Positions 10,302 to 18,828 of a stretch of DNA of 64,000 nucleotides are shown in pieces. A program made the translations under genes and the position numbers. The number at the start of each line of letters is the position of its first letter. Within the stretch, counting starts at the first letter, position 1. The DNA is taken from positions 62,001 through 126,000 of the forward strand of contig NZ_JACIDE010000007.1 in NCBI RefSeq assembly GCF_014196205.1, given 5' to 3'. Origin of the DNA: Anoxybacteroides voinovskiense (GTDB lineage Bacteria; Bacillota; Bacilli; Bacillales; Anoxybacillaceae). The notes under the pieces were generated by a model. That model was not told the origin of the DNA and searched no databases. It was given only the letters and a program-made list of their open reading frames with translations.

Positions 10302-10787
10302 ATGATGCGACCACCAATGGTTCCCCCTCCATCCGCGCGCCCGTTTTCCTTTCCACGCTCTCCGTTTCCAACGCAGCCGTTTTACGGTGCCCCAAGAGCA
10401 GGCGGCGGATTGTTATCTCGTTTATTTTCCGGCGGCCAAGCAGCTTCGCCTTTTCGTGCGCTACCAATGCAAACGATGGCGAGTGGTGCAAGTAGCGCAG
10501 GCGGCGGAATTAGCGGAATGCTAACTAATGTGCAAAAAATGCTCGGCATTGCGCAAAACGTCATGCCAATGGTTCAACAATACGGACCGCTCGTCAAAAA
10601 CTTGCCAGCGATGATGAAAATATGGAAAGAACTGAAAACAACGGATACAACCGAAGAGAAAAACGAAAAAGCAGAAACGAAAAAAGAAAAACAATCTTCC
10701 CCGCGTGAACTACCAACAGCGAAACAAGCTCCGAAAGAAAAACGAAAAAACGAGCCAAAACCATCTGTCCCGAAGCTTTACATTTAG
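10302..10787 (+). CDS. yqfQ: VrrA-like protein YqfQ
   Basis: A 161-residue low-complexity protein: a Pro/Arg/Phe-rich N-terminus, a Gly/Ala/Ser-rich middle (ASGASSAGGGISGML), a short helical segment (KMLGIAQNVMPMVQQYGPL), and a highly charged Lys/Glu C-terminal tail. It matches B. subtilis yqfQ (VrrA-type) by position upstream of ispH. AAAGGAGG precedes the start. Function unknown. The repetitive make-up means its length probably varies between strains. Confidence 0.8.
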   Translation: MMRPPMVPPPSARPFSFPRSPFPTQPFYGAPRAGGGLLSRLFSGGQAASPFRALPMQTMASGASSAGGGISGMLTNVQKMLGIAQNVMPMVQQYGPLVKNLPAMMKIWKELKTTDTTEEKNEKAETKKEKQSSPRELPTAKQAPKEKRKNEPKPSVPKLYI

Positions 10788-10794
10788 TTCGTTT

Positions 10795-10823
10795 TTGTCT
10801 TCTCCCTCATTCTCCGCTATAAT
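10795..10823 (+). promoter_or_regulatory. Sigma-A promoter of ispH
   Basis: TTGTCT (10795-10800), a 17-base spacer and a perfect TATAAT (10818-10823) lie 30 bases before the ispH start. Confidence 0.78.
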
Positions 10824-10853
10824 GAAAGATGTACAACGGAGGGGGGAAGAACG

Positions 10854-11804
10854 ATGGAAGTCATTAAAATTACACCGCGCGGCTATTGCTACGGCGTCGT
10901 TGATGCAATGGTCATTGCGCGAAACGTCGCCTTAGACAAAACGTTGCCACGGCCGATCTACATTTTAGGCATGATCGTTCATAATAAACACGTCACCGAC
11001 GCGTTCGCAGAAGAAGGCATTATTACACTCGATGGGGAAAATCGGCTCGAGATTTTAGAAAAAATCGACCACGGAACGGTTATTTTTACCGCCCACGGTG
11101 TCTCACCAGAAGTAAAAAGGCGCGCGCGCGAAAAAGGGCTTGTGACGATTGATGCCACCTGCCCAGACGTGACAAAAACACATGACTTAATTCGCGAAAA
11201 ACTCGAAAAAGGCTATGACATTATTTACATCGGCAAAAAAGGGCATCCCGAGCCAGAAGGAGCGGTCGGCATTGACCCAACGCGCATTCATCTTGTTGAA
11301 ACCGTCGCCGATGTCGAAAACCTTGCCGTCACCAATGAAAAAATCATGGTCACAAACCAAACGACGATGAGTCAATGGGACGTTGCACATATTATGGAAA
11401 AAGTGAAAGAAAAATATCCACACGTCGAAATGCATAAAGAAATTTGCCTAGCGACCCAACTTCGGCAAGAAGCAGTCGCCGAACAAGCGAAAGAAGCAGA
11501 CGTGACGATTGTCGTCGGCGACCCGAAAAGCAACAACTCGAACCGGCTCGCACAAGTATCGGAAGAAATTGCGGGAACGAAAGCATACCGCGTCGCCGAC
11601 GTCACCGAAATCGAAATTGACTGGATTAAAGACGCGAAAAAAGTCGCTGTCACCGCTGGGGCTTCCACACCAACGCCAATTACAAAAGAAGTCATCGACT
11701 TTCTCGAACAGTTTGACCCGAACAATCCAGCTACGTGGAAACGCGAACGAAAAGTGCCGTTGCAAAAAATTTTGCCGAAAGTCAAAACGAAAGGTGTCCA
11801 ATAA
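10854..11804 (+). CDS. ispH: 4-Hydroxy-3-methylbut-2-enyl diphosphate reductase IspH
   Basis: Last enzyme of the MEP pathway; reduces HMBPP to IPP and DMAPP with a [4Fe-4S] cluster. 316 residues. The three cluster cysteines lie in RGYCYGV, DATCPDV and [10 protein letters not shown], with the conserved histidines in VHNKHV and FTAHGVSP and the C-terminal [13 protein letters not shown] motif. It starts at ATG 10854 after GGAGGGGGGAA, with its own promoter and terminator. Confidence 0.97.
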   Translation: MEVIKITPRGYCYGVVDAMVIARNVALDKTLPRPIYILGMIVHNKHVTDAFAEEGIITLDGENRLEILEKIDHGTVIFTAHGVSPEVKRRAREKGLVTIDATCPDVTKTHDLIREKLEKGYDIIYIGKKGHPEPEGAVGIDPTRIHLVETVADVENLAVTNEKIMVTNQTTMSQWDVAHIMEKVKEKYPHVEMHKEICLATQLRQEAVAEQAKEADVTIVVGDPKSNNSNRLAQVSEEIAGTKAYRVADVTEIEIDWIKDAKKVAVTAGASTPTPITKEVIDFLEQFDPNNPATWKRERKVPLQKILPKVKTKGVQ

Positions 11805-11817
11805 GGACACCTTTTTC
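11791..11817 (+). terminator. Terminator of ispH
   Basis: AGGTGTCC and GGACACCT form a stem around the ispH stop codon and are followed by TTTTT. Confidence 0.88.
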
Positions 11818-11852
11818 AAAAGATAAGAAAGAAAATTTTGGGTTCAAAGAGC

Positions 11853-11943
11853 TGTCTAGCTCCAAGCGCCATCGGCTCGAGTCGTTTCCTCCTCGGTGGG
11901 GCTTGTGCGCTCTTCGCCGATAGGCGGGCGCTTTGCGCTTTTC
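11853..11943 (-). repeat. Structured intergenic repeat, copy A
   Basis: Read on the minus strand, this about 90-base element starts GAAAAGCG one base after the nif3-like gene's stop codon and ends GGAGCTAGACA. Plus-strand arms AAGCGCC+ATCGGC (11864-11876) and GCCGAT+GGCGCTT (11916-11921, 11927-11933) form a 13-base-pair stem with a 5-base bulge. Copy B at 14346 has the same termini (GAAAAGCG start, AGCTAGACA end) on the other strand. I recall similar elements between genes in Geobacillus and Anoxybacillus, but have not checked; whether it is a MITE, a structured RNA or a REP-like repeat is open. Confidence 0.6.
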
Positions 11944-13062
11944 TTATACAAATGTAAACGGGTCGGTATGCACTTCTGACGCGAAAATAGAAACGTCCCA
12001 TTTCCCCCCGATTTGTTGCTCTAAAAAGCGAGCTAGTCCTTGTTTCATCACTTTTTCTGCGTGATGCCCTGGGTCGACGATGTGAAGCCCAAGTGCCATC
12101 GCGTCATGCGCCACATGATAATAGACGTCGCCTGTGACATAAACATCGGCTCCACTCATTTTCGCCTGGCGAATATATTTATTTCCGTCGCCGCCAATGA
12201 CCGCCACTTTTTTCACTTTGTCATATAAATTGCCGACAACGCGCACCGTTTGTACGTCGAGCGCTTTTTTTACATGCTCCGCAAAGGCACGAAGCGTCAT
12301 TTCTTCCGGTAAATATCCGATGCGCCCTAATCCCCATGTCCGTCCTTTATTTTCTAACGGATAAACGTCATACGCGACTTCTTCGTACGGATGGGCTTTC
12401 CACATCGCCGCAATCACCTTTTTTTGCAGCGACGCTGGAAAAATCGTTTCTATCCGTACTTCCTCTACTTCTTCTAACGTTCCTTTTTCACCGATAAACG
12501 GATTTGCCCCTTCCTCCGGTAAAAATGTCCCAATGCCGCGGCTATTAAACGTGCAGTGGCTGTAATTTCCGATATGGCCAGCTCCGGCATTCCCAATCGC
12601 TTCCCGAACAGCGTATGCGTGCGTTTCCGGAACATAGACGACTAATTTTTTCAACGCTTCTTCATACGTCGGCACTAAGACGTCGATTTCTTGTAGCCCA
12701 AGCGCCTCTGAAAGCCAGTCGTTCACGCCGCCTGTGGCAATGTCTAAATTTGTATGGGCAGCATAAATGGCAATATCATGTTTGAGACATTTTTCGACGA
12801 TTCGCCCTTGCGCTTGGTCGGTAATGATTTGCTTCAGCGGACGATACAACGGAGGGTGGTGGGCGATGATAAGGTCGACGTTTTTGCTAATCGCCTCATC
12901 CACCACCTCCTCCAGCACGTCAAGCGTCACCATCACGCGCTGAACGGGCTTATTGAGCGAGCCGATTTGCAAGCCAATCGGGTCTCCTTCCATCGCTAAG
13001 TGCTTCGGCGCAAATTGCTCTAACAGTTGAATGATTTCCTGTCCATTTGGAATTTTACTCAT
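11944..13062 (-). CDS. yqfO: Nif3-like dinuclear metal protein YqfO
   Basis: Nif3/GTP cyclohydrolase I type 2 homologue of 372 residues. Metal-binding motifs are IIAHHPPLY near residue 65, YAAHTNLD near 100, and a C-terminal DPGHHAEK. Between the two Nif3 halves lies an inserted CutA/PII-like domain (roughly residues 130-240), typical of the Firmicutes form. The true reaction is unsettled. The gene overlaps trmK by 8 bases, implying translational coupling. The annotated end abuts repeat copy A. Confidence 0.92.
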   Translation of the reverse strand: MSKIPNGQEIIQLLEQFAPKHLAMEGDPIGLQIGSLNKPVQRVMVTLDVLEEVVDEAISKNVDLIIAHHPPLYRPLKQIITDQAQGRIVEKCLKHDIAIYAAHTNLDIATGGVNDWLSEALGLQEIDVLVPTYEEALKKLVVYVPETHAYAVREAIGNAGAGHIGNYSHCTFNSRGIGTFLPEEGANPFIGEKGTLEEVEEVRIETIFPASLQKKVIAAMWKAHPYEEVAYDVYPLENKGRTWGLGRIGYLPEEMTLRAFAEHVKKALDVQTVRVVGNLYDKVKKVAVIGGDGNKYIRQAKMSGADVYVTGDVYYHVAHDAMALGLHIVDPGHHAEKVMKQGLARFLEQQIGGKWDVSIFASEVHTDPFTFV

Positions 13063-13765
13063 CGCGCAAGACCTCCTCGATTAACTGAATGTTTCTTTCT
13101 AGCGCTTCTTTCTTCGCCATCCCTTCTTTTGTCGTCGCCTTTTCTTCTAATTCCGCAATAATTCGCCGCCAATGCTCCATTTCTTTGCGCCATTTTTTCA
13201 CAAATACATCGCTTCGTTCCGTTCGTAAAAACGGACCAACCAACAACTCTGCCTCGAAATCTCGGTATGGCTTGAAAGGATCGCCTTTTTCCGCCACTAA
13301 CACCTCATAAATTTGCCCATCTTCTTCTAAAATCCGTTCGGCGATTAATTCCCAGCCGTTCGTAACCAACCATTTTCGCACGACATGTGCGCCAACATTC
13401 GGCTGCAAAATAAGCCGCTTCACTGTTTGCACTTTCTGCTTTCCCGCTTCTAAAATATGCGCAATTAACGTTCCACCCATGCCAGCGATTGTCATGCAAT
13501 CGACTTCTCCCGCTTCAATGACCGCCAAGCCGTCGCCTTTTCGTACAGAAATGACGTCGCTTAGCCCAACTTTCATCACTTGTTGCTTCGCGGAACGAAA
13601 TGGGCCGTCTGCCACTTCCCCTGCCACCGCTTGCACAATATATCCGTGCAAATACGCATAGCACGGCAAATACGCATGGTCCGAACCGATATCGGCTAAG
13701 CGCGCACCCTTAGGGATAAACGAAACGACCGTTTCTAATCGCTTCGATAGCTTTAATTCGTTCAT
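13055..13765 (-). CDS. trmK: tRNA (adenine22-N1)-methyltransferase TrmK
   Basis: SAM-dependent methyltransferase that makes m1A22 in certain tRNAs. 236 residues: Rossmann motif I is LADIGSDHAYLP near residue 23, followed by CMTIAGMGGTLIAHIL, the TrmK catalytic and tRNA-facing region, then a C-terminal coiled-coil (KKWRKEMEHWRRIIAELEEK). The ATG at 13765 follows GGAAAGGAAG; a TTG at 13786 would add 7 residues. It is co-transcribed with the downstream Nif3-like gene, as in B. subtilis. Confidence 0.93.
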   Translation of the reverse strand: MNELKLSKRLETVVSFIPKGARLADIGSDHAYLPCYAYLHGYIVQAVAGEVADGPFRSAKQQVMKVGLSDVISVRKGDGLAVIEAGEVDCMTIAGMGGTLIAHILEAGKQKVQTVKRLILQPNVGAHVVRKWLVTNGWELIAERILEEDGQIYEVLVAEKGDPFKPYRDFEAELLVGPFLRTERSDVFVKKWRKEMEHWRRIIAELEEKATTKEGMAKKEALERNIQLIEEVLRDE

Positions 13766-13818
13766 TCTATCTTCCTTTCCTTCCAATAACAGTCCTCCGC
13801 TTCATTGTATCATAAACA

Positions 13819-13850
13819 AAAAACCCCTTCACCTAAGGCAAAGGGATTTT
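13819..13850 (-). terminator. Terminator of cccA
   Basis: On the minus strand AAAATCCCTTT pairs with AAGGGGTTTT across an 11-base loop and is followed by T residues, just downstream of the cccA stop. Confidence 0.7.
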
Positions 13851-13855
13851 AGAAG

Positions 13856-14221
13856 TTATTGCAGTTTAGATAGCCATTTCGCCATTTCGTCTGCTTTGTC
13901 TGCAGGAACAAGACCAGATGGCATGTTACCGCGTCCATGTTGGATGACGTCTTTAATTTGATCTAACGAAAGGCGTTTTCCTACACCTTTTAACGACGGA
14001 CCGACACCGCCCTCATAGTTCACCCCGTGACAGGCGCTGCACGTTTGTTTATAAAACTCTTCTGGATTTGCTGCAGTCGCTTTTTCTTCTGTTTTAGCGC
14101 CGCCTTTTTGCTCTTCCGCAAGCTCTTTTGCATCCCCAAGCCCCTTGAAAGAAAGAGCAATCGTTAGACCGATTCCCAATACCATAATAAGTACAAATGG
14201 GATTAATGGATTGCGATTCAT
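13856..14221 (-). CDS. cccA: Membrane-anchored cytochrome c-550 CccA
   Basis: A 121-residue small c-type cytochrome: an N-terminal membrane anchor (LIPFVLIMVLGIGLTIALSF), an Ala/Glu/Lys linker and a single haem domain with CSACHG at about residues 57-62 and the axial methionine in NMPSGLVP. It carries electrons at the outer face of the membrane between the menaquinol-cytochrome c reductase and cytochrome oxidase. Its position between sigA and trmK is as in B. subtilis. A TTTACA-N16-TATAGC sequence upstream is a weak promoter candidate. Confidence 0.94.
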   Translation of the reverse strand: MNRNPLIPFVLIMVLGIGLTIALSFKGLGDAKELAEEQKGGAKTEEKATAANPEEFYKQTCSACHGVNYEGGVGPSLKGVGKRLSLDQIKDVIQHGRGNMPSGLVPADKADEMAKWLSKLQ

Positions 14222-14345
14222 CGTATTTACCTCCCTTTATGTATCCATCCTTTAAATGTAACCGCTATAAACAACTTTATTTTACTGTAAATCATCAAGA
14301 AGGAAAAGCCCTAATCTAAAATCTTGCAGAAAATCGTCGAAAAAA

Positions 14346-14489
14346 GAAAAGCGAAGGCGACTGGTTAGCTGCGACGGGGCGAATGTTCTTCCCCCGGAGA
14401 GGTGCTCGTCACCTCGAGGGGGAAGGTTATTTGACCCCCGAGCAGCTAGGAGCCGTAGCTAGACACCTCCGAAAAGCGAAGGCGACTGG
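14346..14489 (+). repeat. Structured intergenic repeat, copy B, with duplicated end
   Basis: A 125-base unit (14346-14470) followed by a second copy of its first 19 bases, GAAAAGCGAAGGCGACTGG (14346-14364 and 14471-14489). Inside, an outer stem TAGCTGC/GCAGCTA (14366-14372, 14442-14448) encloses a strong hairpin, CTTCCCCC..GAGGTG and CACCTC..GGGGGAAG (14388-14425). The unit ends AGCTAGACA like copy A. The direct repeat suggests a tandem array truncated after one unit, or a duplication at insertion. It fills the otherwise geneless 14222-14512 interval. Confidence 0.65.
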
Positions 14490-14512
14490 GCAGCGCTCTT
14501 TCTTTTCAAAAA

Positions 14513-15037
14513 TCAAAAAAAGAACGACCCCGTAAGTAATAGTAAACCGAGCACCCCAGAAATCGTTAAATATAAAAAACGAAAGCGCATCCCGATTACT
14601 ATCCATAGAAAACAATTTAAAAAAATGACAAGCGACAATACCGCTTTTGATCCAGAAAAGTAATAGTCGCTCAGTCGCACCGTGGCAAGAAACAAAAGAA
14701 ACGCCCCACTAATCAACGGCAAATGCACAAGTGCTTCTTTTCGCCATCGCCATATTGCCATTAGACAAATTCCGACAAAAAATGCCAAAAGGAGCATTTG
14801 CAAAACGAATGATAATTCAGTAAAATAAATGACAAGAACACCTGCTGGAAGCAATAAACAAATAAACAACAGAAAGAAAACCGTCGCCCATCGTTTTCGG
14901 CTAGGAGCGGCAGAAGGAGTAACTTCCCCTTCTGTATAAAGCGCTAACAAATAATCGCAATAATGCTCTGGGAGAAGACGGGACCGTTTCCAATATTCAA
15001 TTTCGCGCACAATAATTTCACGTCGTTTTTCGTTCAT
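14513..15037 (-). CDS. Uncharacterised membrane protein downstream of sigA
   Basis: 174 residues, not recognised. The soluble N-terminus (about 1-45) includes IEYWKRSRLLPEHYCDYLLALY, which looks like a conserved cytoplasmic helix; then come about six closely packed hydrophobic segments to the C-terminus (ending LLLLTGSFFF). It follows sigA on the same strand but is separated from it by a strong terminator, so it probably has its own promoter. No catalytic motif is visible; a structural or regulatory membrane role cannot be distinguished. Confidence 0.75.
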   Translation of the reverse strand: MNEKRREIIVREIEYWKRSRLLPEHYCDYLLALYTEGEVTPSAAPSRKRWATVFFLLFICLLLPAGVLVIYFTELSFVLQMLLLAFFVGICLMAIWRWRKEALVHLPLISGAFLLFLATVRLSDYYFSGSKAVLSLVIFLNCFLWIVIGMRFRFLYLTISGVLGLLLLTGSFFF

Positions 15038-15066
15038 GCCGATCGACCTTTCTATCGAAATAAAAA

Positions 15067-15096
15067 TAGTTTACTTCCCCGCGAAGAAGTAAACTA
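15067..15096 (-). terminator. Terminator of the dnaG-sigA operon
   Basis: A perfect 11-base inverted repeat, TAGTTTACTTC (15067-15077) and GAAGTAAACTA (15086-15096), is followed on the minus strand by TTTTTATTT. A second hairpin, CCGCTTTTT/AAAAAGCGG, lies between it and the sigA stop. Confidence 0.85.
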
Positions 15097-15141
15097 TTCA
15101 TTCCCCGCTTTTTAAGCATTGCTCAAAAAGCGGAGAACGTT

Positions 15142-16263
15142 TTACTCTAAAAAGTCTTTCAGGCGCTTGCTACGGCTTGGATGGCGCAATTTTCGTAGCG
15201 CTTTTGCTTCGATTTGGCGAATGCGCTCTCTTGTGACGCCAAACACTTTTCCGACTTCTTCAAGCGTACGCGTGCGTCCATCATCTAACCCAAAGCGGAG
15301 GCGAAGCACGTTTTCTTCTCGGTCTGTTAACGTATCAAGCACGTCTTCGAGTTGCTCTTTTAATAGCTCATACGCCGCATGCTCTGAAGGCGACGTCGCA
15401 TCTTGGTCTTCAATAAAGTCCCCTAAATGCGAATCGTCTTCTTCGCCAATCGGAGTTTCTAACGATACTGGCTCTTGGGCAATTTTTAAAATTTCGCGCA
15501 CCTTCTCCGGCGTCAAATCCATCTCCTCTGCAATTTCTTCTGGAGACGGCTCGCGACCTAAATCTTGCAACAGTTGGCGTTGGACGCGGATGAGCTTATT
15601 AATCGTTTCGACCATATGAACAGGGATGCGAATCGTCCGTGCTTGGTCGGCAATCGCTCTTGTAATCGCTTGGCGAATCCACCACGTTGCGTACGTACTG
15701 AACTTATATCCTTTTCGGTAGTCAAACTTTTCAACCGCTTTAATTAGTCCCATGTTTCCCTCTTGAATGAGGTCTAAAAACAACATGCCGCGACCAACAT
15801 AGCGTTTCGCAATGCTGACGACAAGGCGCAAGTTCGCTTCCGTAAGGCGACGTTTCGCCTCTTCGTCTCCTTGTTCAATCCGTTTGGCAAGCTCAATCTC
15901 TTCTTCCGCCGACAACAGCGGAACGCGACCAATTTCTTTTAAATACATACGAACCGGATCGTTAATTTTCACCCCAGGTGGAACGGTTAAATCATTTAGA
16001 TCAAACTCTTCTTCTTTCAAATCATCTAAATCCGGGTCATCTTCTAAATCCGATTCGCTAATTACATCAATTCCTTGTTCTGTCAAGTATTCGTAATATT
16101 CATCCATTTGATCCGAGTCAAGATCAAAGCTTGCTAACCGTTCAGCAATTTCTTCATATGTTAATACACCGCGTTTTTTGCCTACTTCCACTAATTGTTC
16201 TTTTACTTGCTCTAACGTTGCATCCGTTTCGATTTGTTTTGAACGAGCTGATTTTTCAGCCAT
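15142..16263 (-). CDS. sigA: Housekeeping RNA polymerase sigma factor SigA
   Basis: Primary sigma-70, 373 residues as expected for Bacillus. Region 1.1 is acidic ([18 protein letters not shown]); region 1.2 [15 protein letters not shown]; region 2 carries [19 protein letters not shown] and [17 protein letters not shown] (the -10 recognition helix); region 3 follows; region 4.2 is [20 protein letters not shown], the -35 recognition helix. It is transcribed after dnaG with a 34-base gap, the classic macromolecular-synthesis operon; rpsU is not here but about 11 kb away beside yqeY. Confidence 0.99.
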   Translation of the reverse strand: MAEKSARSKQIETDATLEQVKEQLVEVGKKRGVLTYEEIAERLASFDLDSDQMDEYYEYLTEQGIDVISESDLEDDPDLDDLKEEEFDLNDLTVPPGVKINDPVRMYLKEIGRVPLLSAEEEIELAKRIEQGDEEAKRRLTEANLRLVVSIAKRYVGRGMLFLDLIQEGNMGLIKAVEKFDYRKGYKFSTYATWWIRQAITRAIADQARTIRIPVHMVETINKLIRVQRQLLQDLGREPSPEEIAEEMDLTPEKVREILKIAQEPVSLETPIGEEDDSHLGDFIEDQDATSPSEHAAYELLKEQLEDVLDTLTDREENVLRLRFGLDDGRTRTLEEVGKVFGVTRERIRQIEAKALRKLRHPSRSKRLKDFLE

Positions 16264-16297
16264 CTCGTCACCTTCCTTCTAAAACTTTCCCATCACA

Positions 16298-18082
16298 CTA
16301 CAATTGTTTTTTCATTTCCAAAATTTCTTGGGCGATGCGTGCCGCCTTTAAAAAATCTTTTTGCCGCTCTGCTTCCAGTTTTTCCTGTTCTTTTTCTTTT
16401 AGCTTTAACCATTTTGGGTAATTCAACACATGTTTCATATAGTCATTTAATTCTTGAGAAGAAAGATTTTCATTAATAAGCATCATCGACAGCTCGGTTA
16501 CAAGCGGTTTTAGCTCGTTCGGCATGCGAGCTAGCAGGGCGCTAACGTCCGGTTCGTTTCCTTCTTCATAAAACGCGTAAAGGTAAGCAGCAATTGCCCG
16601 ATGTTCCTCGATGTTAAATCCGCCTTGCACTGTCTGTTGGACGGTAAACGCGACGTCACGATTGCGCAACATATGGGCAAGCAACATCCGTTCGGCGTTA
16701 TGAAACGCTGGGAGCAACTTTTTTTGCAACGGCTGCTGCCGCATCACATGCCGTTCACGCGTAGCATGTTCTTTCTTTTTGTAACGTGCTAGTTGCTGTT
16801 CTAAGGCAGCTAATGAAAGAGAAAACTCGTTCGCGAGCTGACGTAAATAATAGTCCAGTTCCACAGGAGAAGAAAGTCGGCTAATTTCGCGCAACGCTTC
16901 GTCAATATAACGAATTTGGTCGTTTTCGTTTTTTAAATTTTTTCCTCTACGCAAATACGCCAGTTTAAACGCCGTAAGAGATCGGCTTGATTCAAGGATG
17001 TTTCGCTGAAAAGACTCCGACCCGTTTCGGCGAATATACTCATCTGGATCAAGGCCATCAGGAATTGTTGCAATTTTCACATGGCAGCCGGCTTGTGCTA
17101 ATAATTCGGCTGCCCGAACCGCCGCGTCCATCCCTGCTGAGTCCCCGTCATAACAAATGACGACCGTTTCTGCGTTTCGCCGCAAAATGCGTGCCTGCTC
17201 TTCGGTTAGTGCCGTCCCCATCGTGGCGACCGCATTTCCGACCCCTGCTTGCACCGCTGAAACAACATCGGCAAACCCTTCAAACAAAACAGCTTGCTGC
17301 TGTTTTCTAATCGGAAGGCGTGCTTGGTGAAAATGGTATAAAATTTTTCCTTTATGAAAAATCGGCGTTTCTGGGCTGTTTAAATATTTTGGCTGCCCCT
17401 CTCCAATCGCCCGCCCGGAAAACGCGACTGTTTCCCCATGATGATTATGAATCGGAAACATAATTCGGTTGCGAAAACGGTCAAAATAGTTGCCGTCTTC
17501 TTTCCGAATGACAAGACCTGCCTTTTCCATCAGCTCTAACGAAAAGCCACGGCCTTTTAAAAATTTTACCGCTACGTCCCAAGCTGAGGGAGAGTAGCCG
17601 ATGGCAAACTGCTCGATTGCTGATGATGAAATACCTCGTGTTTGCAAATAGTGAAGCGCTTCTTGCCCCTCTTTTGTATTTATGAGCAAATGATGATAAA
17701 ATTTCTTTAAAAGTTCATGCGCTTCGATCATTTTTTTTGTATCGTTCGTTTCCGTTGCCCGCTGCGGCTGTTCTTGGAGCGCGAAATGGGATAAATCCAC
17801 GTTCGCCCGCCTTGCCAGCCGCTCGGCTGCTTCCACAAACGATAGCCCTTCGATGTCCATCAAAAACGAGAAAACATTTCCGCCTGCTCCGCAACCAAAG
17901 CAATGGAAAATTTGCTTTTCGGGAGATACCGAAAACGATGGCGTTTTCTCTCCATGGAACGGGCAAAGTCCGAAATAATTTCGTCCTTGTTTTTTCAGCT
18001 GGACGTACTCACTAATCACATCGACGATATCAACCGCTCGCCGGATTTCTTCAATTGTTTCTTCGGGAAGGCGATATCCCAT
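16298..18082 (-). CDS. dnaG: DNA primase DnaG
   Basis: Synthesises RNA primers for the replication fork. 594 residues: an N-terminal CHC2 zinc finger (LCPFHGEKTPSF then IFHCFGCG, residues 40-64), the RNAP basic subdomain, the Toprim core (VLFEGFADVVSAVQAG and VICYDGDSAGMDAA) and a C-terminal helicase-binding domain (from about 450) that docks on DnaC/DnaB. ATG at 18082. First gene of the operon with sigA. Confidence 0.98.
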   Translation of the reverse strand: MGYRLPEETIEEIRRAVDIVDVISEYVQLKKQGRNYFGLCPFHGEKTPSFSVSPEKQIFHCFGCGAGGNVFSFLMDIEGLSFVEAAERLARRANVDLSHFALQEQPQRATETNDTKKMIEAHELLKKFYHHLLINTKEGQEALHYLQTRGISSSAIEQFAIGYSPSAWDVAVKFLKGRGFSLELMEKAGLVIRKEDGNYFDRFRNRIMFPIHNHHGETVAFSGRAIGEGQPKYLNSPETPIFHKGKILYHFHQARLPIRKQQQAVLFEGFADVVSAVQAGVGNAVATMGTALTEEQARILRRNAETVVICYDGDSAGMDAAVRAAELLAQAGCHVKIATIPDGLDPDEYIRRNGSESFQRNILESSRSLTAFKLAYLRRGKNLKNENDQIRYIDEALREISRLSSPVELDYYLRQLANEFSLSLAALEQQLARYKKKEHATRERHVMRQQPLQKKLLPAFHNAERMLLAHMLRNRDVAFTVQQTVQGGFNIEEHRAIAAYLYAFYEEGNEPDVSALLARMPNELKPLVTELSMMLINENLSSQELNDYMKHVLNYPKWLKLKEKEQEKLEAERQKDFLKAARIAQEILEMKKQL

Positions 18083-18119
18083 ATGAACAACTCCGTAATG
18101 TATTATTCTCGACCTATGT

Positions 18120-18563
18120 CTATTTTCCTGCGAGTTTCGACAAAATTTTTTCGAAACTTTTTCGAAACGTCTGTCGTTCTTCTGCGGAAAAACGTTTCAT
18201 TCCTTTCGCATACACTCCTTGTCTTCGCTGTTTCGCATGCAGGTAGCGAACATAGAGCCGATGGCCCATTTCTTCTTCCGTATACACGTTTCCACGCGGA
18301 GAAACGACGTAAATATTTCGATGGACGAGCATGCTCGCTAACCCAACATCTTGCGTGACGACGACATCGCCCGCCTTCGCATGGTTGACGATGTATAAAT
18401 CCACCGCTTCTTTTTCTGCATCGACATATACCCATTGCATCGGTTGGTCGTGCGAAAAATGGCTGTAGGAAGACACAAACACGCTCTCTACATTATATTG
18501 ACGAGCGAGCGAAAAAATTTCTTGTTTCACAGGACAAGCGTCCGCATCGACAAAAATAGTCAA
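18120..18563 (-). CDS. yqxD: YaiI/YqxD family protein (DUF188)
   Basis: A PIN-like DUF188 protein of about 147 residues, recognised from its start FVDADACPVKQEI, the central HAKAGDVVVTQDVGLASML and the C-terminal MKRFSAEERQTFRKSFEKIL. A nuclease-like fold is predicted; no activity is established to my knowledge. The start is uncertain: TTG at 18563 gives the family's usual N-terminus, while the open frame continues to 18674 without conserved sequence. It lies just upstream of dnaG, as in B. subtilis. Confidence 0.85.
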   Translation of the reverse strand: MTIFVDADACPVKQEIFSLARQYNVESVFVSSYSHFSHDQPMQWVYVDAEKEAVDLYIVNHAKAGDVVVTQDVGLASMLVHRNIYVVSPRGNVYTEEEMGHRLYVRYLHAKQRRQGVYAKGMKRFSAEERQTFRKSFEKILSKLAGK

Positions 18564-18790
18564 ATCTCGCCGTGCATACGTTTCCTTTTCTACATGTTTC
18601 TCAAAAATCCTGCTTCTCCTCCTATGACCATCGCCGAATTTTGTCGATTCCCTTCTTGACAATAAACTATACATAGTTTACTCGTTCTCTATACGCTCTA
18701 AACGTGCTTTTATCACAATTTTTTATTATAATACAAACGAATAGAATATGCTATAAAAAAATATCCCCTCGTTTTTCGTGGAGAAGAAAT

Positions 18791-18824
18791 AAAACGAGCT
18801 TCGCCTTGGCTCAGCCCGTTTTTG
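18791..18824 (-). terminator. Terminator of ccpN-yqfL
   Basis: Minus strand ACGGGCT..GCC and GGC..AGCTCGT form an interrupted stem followed by TTTTATTT, directly after the yqfL stop. Confidence 0.7.
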
Positions 18825-18828
18825 TCGG

